Shown here in pieces: positions 6,757 through 15,371 of a stretch of DNA of 22,272 bases (positions are counted from its first letter, which is position 1; each line of letters begins with the position of its first letter). The stretch is from contig JAZNHI010000115.1 of assembly GCA_045576895.1 (NCBI GenBank), forward strand, positions 1 through 22,272. Direction: 5' to 3'. The DNA comes from UBA3792 sp045576895. GTDB taxonomy: Bacteria > Bacillota > Clostridia > Christensenellales > CAG-138. The translations under genes and the position numbers were made by a program. Under the pieces are notes generated by a model, which was given only the letters and a program-made list of their open reading frames with translations, ran no database searches and was not told the origin of the DNA.

Positions 6757-8014
6757 TGCCGTCTTCCTTTCGTGTGACCGAGCCGCCCAAGGCCCCGATC
6801 ACGCTGTCCATTCGTTCATAGCCGCGCTCAATCCGCTCCGCATGGCGGATCACGGTCTCGCCCTCGGCGGACAATCCCGCCAGTACCAGCGCCGCGCCGC
6901 CGCGCAGATCGTGCGCAATGACCTCCGCGCCGTGCAGCCGTTCGACGCCGGTGATGATCGCCGTGCGGTCGAGAATCCGGTTCTTTGCGCCCATACGCTT
7001 GAGCTCCTGCGCATGGCGGAACCGGTTTTCAAATACGTTTTCGACCAGCACCGAGTTCCCGTCCGCAACCGACAGCAGCGAAAAAAGCTGCGGCTGCAGA
7101 TCCGTCGGAAAGCCCGGATACGGTCTCGTTTCGGTGAACGCGACGCCGCGCGCCCGTCCCTTTGCGCGAACGCGCACGGAATCGGCGGTTTTCGATACCT
7201 CGCACCCGCACGCGGAAAGCTTATACAGGAGCGTGTCGACCGCGTCCGGCTGCATGCCGGTGACCGTGACGTCGCCGCCGGTGATCGCCGCGCCGATCAT
7301 GTACGTGCCCGCAGCGATGCGGTCCGGCATGACGCGATACGTCGTGCCGTGCCCCTGTTCCACGCCGTCGATCACGACCGTCGGCGTGCCCGCGCCGTGC
7401 ACGCGAAAGCCGCAGGCGCGCAGGAAATTCTGTAAATCGACGATCTCCGGCTCGCACGCGGCGTTCCGGATCGTCGTTCTGCCCTCGGCGCGGCATGCCG
7501 CGAGCATAATGTTCTCCGTTGCGCCGACGCTCGGATAATCGAGATCGACGACGGCGCCTCTGAGCCTTCCGCCCCTGCAGCGGATGCGCCCGCCGCGTTC
7601 CTCGATCACGGCGTTCAGCCGCCGGAGCCCTTCGAGGTGCAGGTCGATCGGGCGGTTGCCGATCTCGCACCCGCCGGGATACGGGGCGTCCGCCTCGGAA
7701 AAGCGGGACAGCACGGAGCCGAGCAGAAAGATCGACGAGCGCAGCTCGCCGGAAAGCGCGGTCGGCAGCACGAAATACGAAGCCGTTCGGCTGTCCACGA
7801 TCAGATCGTCCCCCTCGCGCCGCACCGTGCAGCCGAGCGACCTGAGGATTTTCAGCATGTTCTCCGCATCGCGGATCACGGGGCAGTTTAAAAGCCGGAT
7901 CGGCTCCTCGACGAGGAGCGTCGCCGCAAGGATCGGCAGCGCCGCGTTTTTGGACCCCTGAACCGAAACCGTTCCCGAGAGAACGGTGCCTCCGCGTACA
8001 ACCCAGTCTGACAT
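6731..8014 (-). CDS. murA: UDP-N-acetylglucosamine 1-carboxyvinyltransferase
   Basis: A cytoplasmic enzyme that transfers enolpyruvate from PEP to UDP-GlcNAc, the committed first step of peptidoglycan precursor synthesis. The 427-residue length is typical. Lys22-Asn23 (VQGSKNAALP) of the active site is present. The flexible loop carries the catalytic cysteine Cys116 in GGCEIGNRPIDLH, the fosfomycin-targeted residue, so no natural Cys-to-Asp resistance is seen. PYPGFPTDLQPQ contains the catalytic aspartate. An ATG 30 nt upstream (8044) is in frame, but it has no ribosome site and lies in the loop of a hairpin. ATG 8014, with GGAAGGAA 9 nt upstream and normal family N terminus, is the better start. 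It follows ftsW after 58 nt, the place where murG usually sits, and overlaps ftsQ. Confidence 0.96.
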   Translation of the reverse strand: MSDWVVRGGTVLSGTVSVQGSKNAALPILAATLLVEEPIRLLNCPVIRDAENMLKILRSLGCTVRREGDDLIVDSRTASYFVLPTALSGELRSSIFLLGSVLSRFSEADAPYPGGCEIGNRPIDLHLEGLRRLNAVIEERGGRIRCRGGRLRGAVVDLDYPSVGATENIMLAACRAEGRTTIRNAACEPEIVDLQNFLRACGFRVHGAGTPTVVIDGVEQGHGTTYRVMPDRIAAGTYMIGAAITGGDVTVTGMQPDAVDTLLYKLSACGCEVSKTADSVRVRAKGRARGVAFTETRPYPGFPTDLQPQLFSLLSVADGNSVLVENVFENRFRHAQELKRMGAKNRILDRTAIITGVERLHGAEVIAHDLRGGAALVLAGLSAEGETVIRHAERIERGYERMDSVIGALGGSVTRKEDGIGKEEKTQ

Positions 8015-8022
8015 CTTTGAAG

Positions 8023-8058
8023 TTCCTTCCGCATGATACTGCATCTTATGCGGAGGAA
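8023..8058 (-). promoter_or_regulatory. Hairpin that would sequester the murA ribosome-binding site
   Basis: In the ftsW-murA gap, TTCCTTCCGCAT (8023-8034) and ATGCGGAGGAA (8048-8058) are complementary over 11 bp with one bulged base and a 13-nt loop (8035-8047). In the minus-strand mRNA the downstream arm contains GGAAGGAA, the Shine-Dalgarno sequence of murA, so the upstream arm UUCCUCCGCAU acts as an anti-Shine-Dalgarno. No U-tract follows, so this is not a terminator. Translational control of murA is inferred, not shown. Confidence 0.5.
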
Positions 8059-8072
8059 ACGCGGATTGTGCT

Positions 8073-9233
8073 TTACAGACGCGGGTTCACGTCGCGCGAA
8101 ATGCTCAGAAGAAGACCCATTGCGGCAAGGAAGACCAGCAGAGACGTGCCGCCCGCCGAGATGAACGGAAGCGCCTGCCCGGTCGTGGGCAGCAGTCCCG
8201 TGACGACGCCGATGTTGACGAAGACCTGGAATCCGAAAACGATCGAAATACCGGCGGCAAGCAGGCTTCCGAACCGGTTGCGGCAGCGCATCGCGATCAC
8301 GATCCCGCGGAACACGATCCATGCGTACATCAGGATGACGATCAGTCCGCCGATGAAGCCGAACTCCTCGCACAGGATCGCGAAGATGAAGTCCGATTCG
8401 CCGTAGGTCATGTACAGAAGCTTCTGATAGCTGTTGTTGAGTCCCTTTCCGAAGAACCCGCCCGAGCCGATCGCGTAGTACGACTGCAGAAGCTGATAGC
8501 CCGTGCCCTGCGGGTCCAGCTCTGGATTGCCGAACGAGGTCAGGCGGTCCATGCGGTACTGCGCCGATCGCGCCAGCACAAAGAAGCCGACGATACCGAT
8601 GATGCCGAGGATGACCAGCTGCTTGAGATCGCACCCGCCGAGATACAGCAGAACGACGCCGATGAAGCCGATGATAACCGCCATGGACATGTTCGGCTGC
8701 AGCATGACGAGACCCGCGATAAAGCCGATCGCGAGCAGCATCGGGAGCATGCCGAAGCGGAACGTGTTCATTTCGTTCTTATGACGCGACATGTATGAGC
8801 ACATGAAGATCATGAGACCGAACTTTGCGAGCTCACTCGGCTGAATCGAGATACCGGCAATGTTCAGCCAGCGCTTTCCGCCGTTCAAGTCCTGCCCCCA
8901 CAAAAGCACCGCGATGAGCAGCACGATGGAGATTGCCATGAACACCGAGCGCAGACGCTCGATGATGCGGTAGTCGATCATCGAGACCAGCAGCATGACC
9001 GGATAGCCGATCAGCAGGTATACGAGCTGACGTTTGAGGTAATAGAAACTGTCGTTGTTTGCGCCGGAGTAGTGCTGCGCATAGTAGTAGCTGGCGGAAA
9101 AGATCATGACGAGCCCGAACGCGCAGAGCACGGAAATCACGAGCAGGATGGAAAAGTCCACCTTGCCGCGTGTGATCCGCGCGTTTTTCAGCCGCGTCAG
9201 GAACGATTCTTTTTTCGCCTTCTTTTCTGCCAT
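8073..9233 (-). CDS. ftsW: Septal peptidoglycan glycosyltransferase FtsW (SEDS family)
   Basis: A 386-residue polytopic membrane protein of the SEDS family, which polymerises lipid II into glycan strands at the division site with its partner class B PBP. About ten hydrophobic helices are visible. Family motifs are GGKRWL (118-123), QPSELAK (131-137), the extracellular loop ending GESDFIFAILCEEFGF with the essential aspartate Asp281, and the C-terminal NIGVVTGLLPTTGQALPFISAGG motif, split across the last helices. FtsW rather than RodA is favoured by its place in the dcw operon, near the ftsI-type gene. SpoVE, the sporulation paralogue, cannot be fully excluded. The start has GGAGG (revcomp of 9239-9243) 5 nt upstream, and the gene lies 12 nt after murD. 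Confidence 0.94.
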   Translation of the reverse strand: MAEKKAKKESFLTRLKNARITRGKVDFSILLVISVLCAFGLVMIFSASYYYAQHYSGANNDSFYYLKRQLVYLLIGYPVMLLVSMIDYRIIERLRSVFMAISIVLLIAVLLWGQDLNGGKRWLNIAGISIQPSELAKFGLMIFMCSYMSRHKNEMNTFRFGMLPMLLAIGFIAGLVMLQPNMSMAVIIGFIGVVLLYLGGCDLKQLVILGIIGIVGFFVLARSAQYRMDRLTSFGNPELDPQGTGYQLLQSYYAIGSGGFFGKGLNNSYQKLLYMTYGESDFIFAILCEEFGFIGGLIVILMYAWIVFRGIVIAMRCRNRFGSLLAAGISIVFGFQVFVNIGVVTGLLPTTGQALPFISAGGTSLLVFLAAMGLLLSISRDVNPRL

Positions 9234-9245
9234 TCTGCCTCCGGT

Positions 9246-10595
9246 TTATTCGTATGCGCGTGCGATCTCTTTGAACACTCTTCCGCGCGTTTCGTAGTTG
9301 TCGAACATGTCCCAGCTTGCGCAGGCAGGGCTTAAAAGCACGCAATCGCCGGGTTCGGCAAGGTCGCGCGCCTTGTCCACGGCGTCGCGGAACGTCTCCG
9401 CCGTGTGCATGAGGCTCTCATAGCCGTGCGCCTTCGCGCATTCGAGGATCTGTTTTTTCGTGTCGCCGAGCACGACGCACGCCTTGACGATCGGCGTGAA
9501 CGCCTCAAAGAGCTCGTCGAAGCCGATGTGCTTGTCGTAGCCGCCCAAAAGCAGCACGGTCGGCTTCTTCATCGCCTCGATCGCGCGGATCGTGCTTGCC
9601 GGGTTCGTGCCCTTCGAATCGTTGATGTAATCGACGCCGCGCTTCGTGCAGACGTACTCAATGCGGTGTTCGACGCCCGCGAAGGTCTTGAAGACCTCCC
9701 GGATCGTTTCCGGCGCGATCCCCTGCGAAAGTCCCAGAAGCGCGCAGAGCATGGCGTTTTCGAGGTTGTGCGCGCCCGGGATGCGGATCTCGTCGGCGTG
9801 CATGAGTGCATGCTCCTCGCCGTTCATGCGGTAGATCAGCATGCCGTCGCGCACGAACATACCGTTTTCGACCTCTTCCCTGCGGGAGAAATACAGCACG
9901 TGCGCCGGGGTGAGCTTCGCGAAGCTTTTCACCGTTTCGTCGTCCCAGTTCAGCACGGCGTAATCGTCCGCTGTCTGGTTGTCGAGGATCTTCGCCTTCG
10001 CCGCGATGTAGTTTTCCATCGTGCCGAAATGGTCGAGATGGTCCGGCGTGATGTTGCACACGCCCGCCGCCTTCGCATGGAAGCGGACGTTGCCCTCAAG
10101 CTGCAGCGCGGCGGTCTCCGCCACGACGACGTCGCCGGGCTGCGTTTCGAGCGCGTGCGCCGAGATCGCAACGCCGATGTTGCCGAGCACGAAGGTCCGT
10201 TTGCCCGCCGCCTTGAAGAGCTCGCCGGTCAACGCCGTGCAGGTCGTTTTGCCGTTGGTGCCGGTGATGCAGACGAAGTCCGCCTTCGAATAGCGGTAGC
10301 CGAGCTCGATCTCGGAGATGACTTCGATCCCGCGGCGCTTCGCCTCGACGATGAAGTTGCGCGTCATCGGGATGATCGGACTCGGGATCAGAAGGTCCAC
10401 GCCGTCCAAAAGATCCATCGGGTTCGCGCCGAGCTTGACCTCGTACGCGATGCCGGAAAGCTGCTCAAAGAGCCCCTTGATCTCGGGCTTCATGTCATTG
10501 ACGATGATGCGGTAATTGTCCTGATACAGAAGACGCGCCGCGGCGATGCCGCTCTTTGCCATGCCGACGATCAGCGCCGTTTTTTGCTTTGCCAT
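9246..10595 (-). CDS. murD: UDP-N-acetylmuramoyl-L-alanine--D-glutamate ligase
   Basis: A 449-residue cytoplasmic Mur ligase that adds D-glutamate to UDP-MurNAc-L-Ala using ATP. The N-terminal Rossmann-like domain begins KTALIVGMAKSGIAAARLL (5-23). The central ATPase domain has the P-loop GTNGKTT (112-118) and the conserved TPDHLDHFGTMENY segment, with YIAAKAKIL containing the lysine normally carbamylated in Mur ligases. The C-terminal domain carries NDSKGTNPAST and VLLLGGYDK. Length and domain order are standard and no key residue is missing. The start at 10595 has AGGAGG (revcomp of 10601-10606, touching the end of mraY), so mraY and murD are tightly coupled. Confidence 0.97.
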   Translation of the reverse strand: MAKQKTALIVGMAKSGIAAARLLYQDNYRIIVNDMKPEIKGLFEQLSGIAYEVKLGANPMDLLDGVDLLIPSPIIPMTRNFIVEAKRRGIEVISEIELGYRYSKADFVCITGTNGKTTCTALTGELFKAAGKRTFVLGNIGVAISAHALETQPGDVVVAETAALQLEGNVRFHAKAAGVCNITPDHLDHFGTMENYIAAKAKILDNQTADDYAVLNWDDETVKSFAKLTPAHVLYFSRREEVENGMFVRDGMLIYRMNGEEHALMHADEIRIPGAHNLENAMLCALLGLSQGIAPETIREVFKTFAGVEHRIEYVCTKRGVDYINDSKGTNPASTIRAIEAMKKPTVLLLGGYDKHIGFDELFEAFTPIVKACVVLGDTKKQILECAKAHGYESLMHTAETFRDAVDKARDLAEPGDCVLLSPACASWDMFDNYETRGRVFKEIARAYE

Positions 10596-10605
10596 AGAAT
10601 CCTCC

Positions 10606-11637
10606 TTACTTGCAGAACCAGAAGATCAGAAGCGCGCCTGCGCTTGCGATCGCGGTGACGATGCTGTACATGGAAACGATCCGCGTTTCCGGCGCGCCGC
10701 CGAGCTCAAAGTGATGGTGCAGCGGCGCCATGCGGAAGATGCGCTTTTTGCGCAGCTTATAGGACCCGACCTGCAGAATGACCGACACCGACGAGGCGAC
10801 GTACATGACGCCCATCAGCGGCAGCAGCAGCGAGGTACGTGTGAGAAGCGCCATTGCGGCGACCGCGCCGCCGAGCGTGAACGCACCGAGATCGCCCATA
10901 AAGACCTTGGCGGGATAGGCGTTGTGCACCAGAAAGCCCATGCATCCGCCCGCGACCGCAAACGCAAACACCGCGATCCCGGAGAGCCCGGCAAGCGCGC
11001 TCTGCGCGGCGACCGCCGCCTCCGCGTTCTCCGCTACGGTCGGCTCGGTCAGCACAAACAGGATCACCATAACGCCCGTCGCAAGCGAATAGACCGCGGT
11101 GACGGAGCTCGAAAGCCCGTCCAGTCCGTCGATCAGATTGACCGAGTTGACCGTTGCGATGATGACGAACATCGCAAACGGGATATAGAAGATGCCGAGG
11201 TCCAGCCGGTCGAGCCAGATCGTCGGACCCACCGACGGGTGGAAGTACAGCGCGATCGCAAACCCGAGCGAGAGCACGAACTGCGCGACGATCTTCTGCC
11301 AGGCGCGAAGCCCCAGCGAACGCTTCTTCATGATCTTGATGAAGTCGTCCAGAAAACCGATCAGTCCGAACAGCACGGTCATGAGCAGCGCCCAGACCGT
11401 CAGCGAATAGCTCTTGTTCGAGAAGATCAGCGTTGCGATCACGACCGCAAGCAGGATCATCACGCCGCCCATCGTGGGCGTGTTCTGCTTCTTGAGGTGC
11501 GTCTTCGGTCCGTCGTCCCGCACCTGCTGACCGAACTTCAGCCGATGCAGGATCGGGATCACGATCGGTCCCAAAAGCGCCGCGACGCCGAACGCAGCGA
11601 TCAGCGCAAGCAGCGAATTCACAACAATGGTTTCCAT
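10606..11637 (-). CDS. mraY: Phospho-N-acetylmuramoyl-pentapeptide transferase
   Basis: A 343-residue integral membrane enzyme that transfers phospho-MurNAc-pentapeptide to undecaprenyl phosphate, making lipid I. Signature motifs are all present: Asp97-Asp98 in GFLDDFIK, NSVNLIDGLDGL (164-175), the catalytic Asp249 in FMGDLGAF, and the HHHFE loop (307-311). About ten hydrophobic helices are evident. AAGGGGA (revcomp of about 11645-11650) precedes the ATG. The gene directly follows murE by 13 nt. In most dcw clusters murF lies between these two genes, and here there is no room for it. Confidence 0.97.
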   Translation of the reverse strand: METIVVNSLLALIAAFGVAALLGPIVIPILHRLKFGQQVRDDGPKTHLKKQNTPTMGGVMILLAVVIATLIFSNKSYSLTVWALLMTVLFGLIGFLDDFIKIMKKRSLGLRAWQKIVAQFVLSLGFAIALYFHPSVGPTIWLDRLDLGIFYIPFAMFVIIATVNSVNLIDGLDGLSSSVTAVYSLATGVMVILFVLTEPTVAENAEAAVAAQSALAGLSGIAVFAFAVAGGCMGFLVHNAYPAKVFMGDLGAFTLGGAVAAMALLTRTSLLLPLMGVMYVASSVSVILQVGSYKLRKKRIFRMAPLHHHFELGGAPETRIVSMYSIVTAIASAGALLIFWFCK

Positions 11638-11650
11638 ACTCCGTCCCCTT

Positions 11651-13084
11651 TTAATCCTTCAGAATCTCTTCCACGATCTCGCGGTCGTCAAAGTGGTGCT
11701 TGACGCCGTTGATCTCCTGATAATTCTCATGCCCCTTGCCCGCGATCACCAGAATGTCGTCCGGTTCGAGGATCGAAAGCGCGTATGCGATCGCCTCCCT
11801 GCGGTTCACGATCGAGACGTACGGCGTTCCGCTCTTCTGCACGCCGAGCTCCACGGCACGCACGATATCGTCCGGGTTCTCGGTGCGCGGGTTGTCGCTG
11901 GTCACGACGACGAAATCCGAATGCCGCCCGCCGATCTCGCCCATGATCGGGCGCTTCGTGCGGTCGCGGTCGCCGCCGCAGCCGAACAGGCTCACGACGC
12001 GCGCCTTCGCAAACTCCCGCACCGAGGTCAGCACGTTTTCAAGCGCGTCCGGCGTGTGCGCATAGTCCACATAGACCGAGAACGGACGCCCGTTCGTGTT
12101 GACGGACTGGAGCCGTCCCGAAACGCCGGACAGCGATTCGAGCCCCTTCAGAATGTCGGCAAAGGAAACGCCGATCGCCTGCGTCATCGCCGCCGCGCCC
12201 ATGGCGTTGTAGACCGAGAACAGCCCGGAGATGTGCATGCGCACGGGACCCTCGCCGTTCGGGGTGCGGAGATGGAAGCGCACGCCGTCGGTGCGGATGT
12301 CGATGTTGATCGCCGTGTAGTCCGCGCGGTGCTGGATGCCCATTGTTTTGATCGGAATGGTAAGCCCGTCCATCATGCGCTCCGCATACGCGTCGTCGAT
12401 GTTGATGATCGCAAGATCGCTCTGCCGGAACAGCAGCTTTTTCGCTTCGAGATAGTGATCGAAGGTCTTGTGATAATCGAGATGATCCTGCGTGAGGTTC
12501 GTAAAGAGCCCGACGCGGAACTGGATCCCCGCGACGCGGTCCTGCACGAGCGCGTGGCTCGAAACCTCCATGATGACGAGGTCGACCTTCTCGTCCGCCA
12601 TGCGGCGAAGAAGCGCGAACAGGTCCGCCGATTCCGGCGTGGTGCGTCCGGTCTCGAGCATCGTGTCGCCGATCATGTTGCGGATCGTGCCGATGAGCCC
12701 GACTTTTTTGCCCGCCGCCTCTGCGATCGACTTGACCATGTAGGTCGTGCTCGTCTTGCCGTTCGTGCCGGTGACGCCGAGCATGGTCATCTCGCGCTCG
12801 GGGTGTCCGTAAAACGCCGCGGCGGCGTGCGCCATGGCGACGCGCCCGTCCGGCACCACGATCTGCGGCACGTCGAGCGGCAGGTACCGTTCGACCAGCA
12901 GCGCCTTCGCGCCCTTTTCCACCGCCTGCGCGGCAAAGCTGTGTCCGTCGGACACAAGCCCCTGCATGCAGCAGAACAGGCTTCCGTCCCTGACCTTTCT
13001 GGAATCGTACTCCACCGATGTGATTTCGGCGTCGCCGCCCGTGACCGTCATTCCGAGATCCGCGGCAATCGTTGATAACAGCAT
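11651..13084 (-). CDS. murE: UDP-MurNAc-tripeptide synthetase, meso-diaminopimelate type
   Basis: A 477-residue cytoplasmic Mur ligase that adds the third residue of the peptidoglycan stem peptide. The P-loop is GVTGTNGKTSTTY, TQDHLDYHKTF and YLEAKKLLF are the central-domain motifs, and the C-terminal domain ends with GKGHENYQ. The specificity motif DNPR (397-400, followed by TENP) is the signature of meso-diaminopimelate-adding enzymes; lysine-adding enzymes differ here. This predicts a DAP-type wall. The frame stays open to an ATG at 13147 inside the preceding PBP gene. The ATG at 13084, with GGGGGAA (revcomp of 13091-13097) just upstream, no overlap and a family-like N terminus, is preferred. 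It begins 16 nt after the PBP stop. Confidence 0.96.
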   Translation of the reverse strand: MLLSTIAADLGMTVTGGDAEITSVEYDSRKVRDGSLFCCMQGLVSDGHSFAAQAVEKGAKALLVERYLPLDVPQIVVPDGRVAMAHAAAAFYGHPEREMTMLGVTGTNGKTSTTYMVKSIAEAAGKKVGLIGTIRNMIGDTMLETGRTTPESADLFALLRRMADEKVDLVIMEVSSHALVQDRVAGIQFRVGLFTNLTQDHLDYHKTFDHYLEAKKLLFRQSDLAIINIDDAYAERMMDGLTIPIKTMGIQHRADYTAINIDIRTDGVRFHLRTPNGEGPVRMHISGLFSVYNAMGAAAMTQAIGVSFADILKGLESLSGVSGRLQSVNTNGRPFSVYVDYAHTPDALENVLTSVREFAKARVVSLFGCGGDRDRTKRPIMGEIGGRHSDFVVVTSDNPRTENPDDIVRAVELGVQKSGTPYVSIVNRREAIAYALSILEPDDILVIAGKGHENYQEINGVKHHFDDREIVEEILKD

Positions 13085-13100
13085 TCTTTTTTCCCCCGGT

Positions 13101-15371
13101 TTAATCTTCGTTTGCACTGTTGCTTGTTTCGTAATAGAACTGTACATGGATGACCGTTCCGACCGGCACCTTGTACCCCGCCATGATGTCCTGATAGTTG
13201 ACCTTACCGGCGCAGTGATGCCGATCGTAGTCCATGATCAGCCCGAGCTTCTTCAGCGCGTCGAGCGCGTCGATGCGGTCCTTGCCGGTCAGATCCGGCA
13301 CCTCGACCGTATCGACCTCCTCGTTCAGCTCCGAGAAGAAGGAATACCCTGTTGAATACAGCATGACCGTGCTGCCCCGCACGACCTGCGTGTTCGCCGC
13401 CGGCGACTGGTTTGATACCGTCGACTGCAGCTCCGCTTCGACGTAGATCGGCGTCAGCCCCGCGTCCTTCAGCGCCTGATTCGCCTGCTCGACGGTCAGT
13501 CCGCGCACGTTCGGGACCGTTGCGATCGAGCTTTCGATGTCCGGCGAAACGCCCGAGTACGAGAGCGCCGCCGCCAGCACCTGCTGCACAAACGGCGCGG
13601 CGACCGTGCTGCCGTACACCTGCGGCACCTGCGGCTCGTCGACCACGATCAGGCAGACGAACTGCGGATTCTCCACCGGCGCAAAGCCGATGAACGACGC
13701 GACGAGCTTGCTCGATGAGACCTGCCCGTTTTCGTCGTACTTCTGCGACGTGCCCGTCTTGCCGCCGACCGAATAGCCGGGGACCTGCGCGTTCTTGCCG
13801 CTGCCGTTTTCCACAACGCCGCGCAGAAGGCTGCGGATCGTTGCCGAGGTGCCCGGCGAGATCACGCGCCGCACGACGGTGCGCTCGTTCTTCATGAGCA
13901 CGTTGCCGGATTTGTCGACGATCTCGGAAACGATGTACGGCTTCAGAAGCTCGCCGCCGTTGATGCAGGCGTTGAACGCCATCACAAGCTGCATGCCCGT
14001 GCAGCTGATGCTCTGTCCGAACCCGATGCGCGCAAGGTCCGCGTCGCGGATATACTTCTTGTGCGTAACGGTGCCGCTCGTTTCGCCCATGATGCCGGAT
14101 CCGGTCGGCTCGTCAAAGCCGAATTGGAAAATATAATCGTAGAACGTGTCGACGCCCATTTTGAGCGCCATCGTCATGAACGCCGGATTGCAGCTGTTCT
14201 GCACCGCCTGCTGCAGGGTTTCTTCGCCGTGCCCGCCGCCGGTCGATTTCCAGCACTTGATCTTCTCGCCCTTGACAAGCATCGAGCCGCTGCAGCGGAA
14301 GCGCGTCTCCGTCGTGACCGTGCCGGATTCGAGCGCGGACGCAAGCGTGATGACCTTGAACGTCGAGCCGGGCTCGTACGTGTCCGTCACGACGCGGTTT
14401 TTCGAGAGCTCCAGCAGCGTCTTTGCATCGGAACGCGGCGGGTTCGAGCTGTCAAACGTCGGGTATGTGCCGACCGCAAGGATCTCACCGGTGTCCGGCA
14501 CCATCAAAATCCCCTGCACGCTCTTCGCATTGTTGATCACGCACGCTTCCTGCAGCGCGTTTTCGAGGATGCCCTGATAGCCCGTGTCCACCGTCAGCAC
14601 CACGTCTGCGCCGGGAATGGATTCGATGTACTCCTCCTCGCCGCCGGGGACCGGATTGTTGTCGCGGTCTGTGTCCGATTTCTGATAGCCGTCTTCGCCC
14701 GCGAGGTATTTGTTGTAGGTCAGTTCGACGCCGGTCTGTCCGTCGCCGTCGATGTTCGTAAAGCCGATCAGCTGCGCATAGTAGCCGGATTCCGGATAGT
14801 CGCGCTTGACGTCACTGTAATAGCTCACGCCGCTGCCGAGCTGCATGGAGTTGAGCTTAGAGATGACTTCCTTGTCGACCTGGTCCTTGAGCTTGACCTG
14901 CGACAGCAGCACGCGCTGATGGTCGTTCGGATCGTCCCGGTTCTTTTTGCGCGTCTTCGTGATCTTCGCCATGACCGTTTCGTAGTTCATATCGAGATAC
15001 GTCGACAGGATGTAGGCGATACGCTCGCGGTCGGACTCCTGGATGTTCTGCGGGTTTACGCAGACCTGATAGGTCGTATACGAGGACGCGAGCACCGTGC
15101 CGTTGCGGTCGAGGATGCGGCCGCGCTCCGCCTTCAGCGAGGTCACGCGCGTCCACTGGCCCATCGCCTTCCCCGTCCAATAGTCCCCCTGCACCATCGA
15201 AACGATAAAGAGCTTGCCGATGATCAGCAAAAAGGCAACGCCCGCAATCAGCATTGCAACCAGCAGTTTTCTTTTTTGCGGCGCGATCCGCACCTTTCCG
15301 GCGCCGCTTCGTCCGGATCCGGCTCCGGCACGGACGGCGCGGCGGCGTTTTTCAAACTTCGGTAACTTCAT
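13101..15371 (-). CDS. ftsI: Class B penicillin-binding protein with two PASTA domains (FtsI/PBP2B/SpoVD type)
   Basis: A 756-residue bitopic transpeptidase that cross-links septal peptidoglycan. A short basic cytoplasmic tail (1-34) precedes one transmembrane helix (about 35-59). The dimerisation/pedestal domain covers about 75-255, including RGRILDRNG (83-91). The transpeptidase domain covers about 285-605, with the active-site serine in STFK (336-339), SCN (393-395) and KTG (538-540), all intact. Two PASTA domains follow, about 616-674 and 686-748, each beginning VPNVRG- or VPDLTG-like. The PASTA domains are the mark of Gram-positive PBP2B/SpoVD/PBP2x. Only one such gene is present here, so I take it as the vegetative division PBP; SpoVD is the alternative. 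The start codon overlaps the stop of the FtsL-like gene as ATGA, meaning translational coupling. Confidence 0.93.
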   Translation of the reverse strand: MKLPKFEKRRRAVRAGAGSGRSGAGKVRIAPQKRKLLVAMLIAGVAFLLIIGKLFIVSMVQGDYWTGKAMGQWTRVTSLKAERGRILDRNGTVLASSYTTYQVCVNPQNIQESDRERIAYILSTYLDMNYETVMAKITKTRKKNRDDPNDHQRVLLSQVKLKDQVDKEVISKLNSMQLGSGVSYYSDVKRDYPESGYYAQLIGFTNIDGDGQTGVELTYNKYLAGEDGYQKSDTDRDNNPVPGGEEEYIESIPGADVVLTVDTGYQGILENALQEACVINNAKSVQGILMVPDTGEILAVGTYPTFDSSNPPRSDAKTLLELSKNRVVTDTYEPGSTFKVITLASALESGTVTTETRFRCSGSMLVKGEKIKCWKSTGGGHGEETLQQAVQNSCNPAFMTMALKMGVDTFYDYIFQFGFDEPTGSGIMGETSGTVTHKKYIRDADLARIGFGQSISCTGMQLVMAFNACINGGELLKPYIVSEIVDKSGNVLMKNERTVVRRVISPGTSATIRSLLRGVVENGSGKNAQVPGYSVGGKTGTSQKYDENGQVSSSKLVASFIGFAPVENPQFVCLIVVDEPQVPQVYGSTVAAPFVQQVLAAALSYSGVSPDIESSIATVPNVRGLTVEQANQALKDAGLTPIYVEAELQSTVSNQSPAANTQVVRGSTVMLYSTGYSFFSELNEEVDTVEVPDLTGKDRIDALDALKKLGLIMDYDRHHCAGKVNYQDIMAGYKVPVGTVIHVQFYYETSNSANED

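Noticed and set aside
8035..8044. Earlier murA start (ATG at 8044)
   Set aside because: It lies in the hairpin loop with no Shine-Dalgarno upstream and would add ten residues not expected in MurA. The ATG at 8014 has a proper site and the family N terminus.
14061..15365. 434-codon plus-strand frame opposite the PBP gene, and similar frames opposite murD, mraY and murE
   Set aside because: All are opposite intact, motif-bearing genes, have Arg/His/Val-rich low-information translations, and lack ribosome sites.
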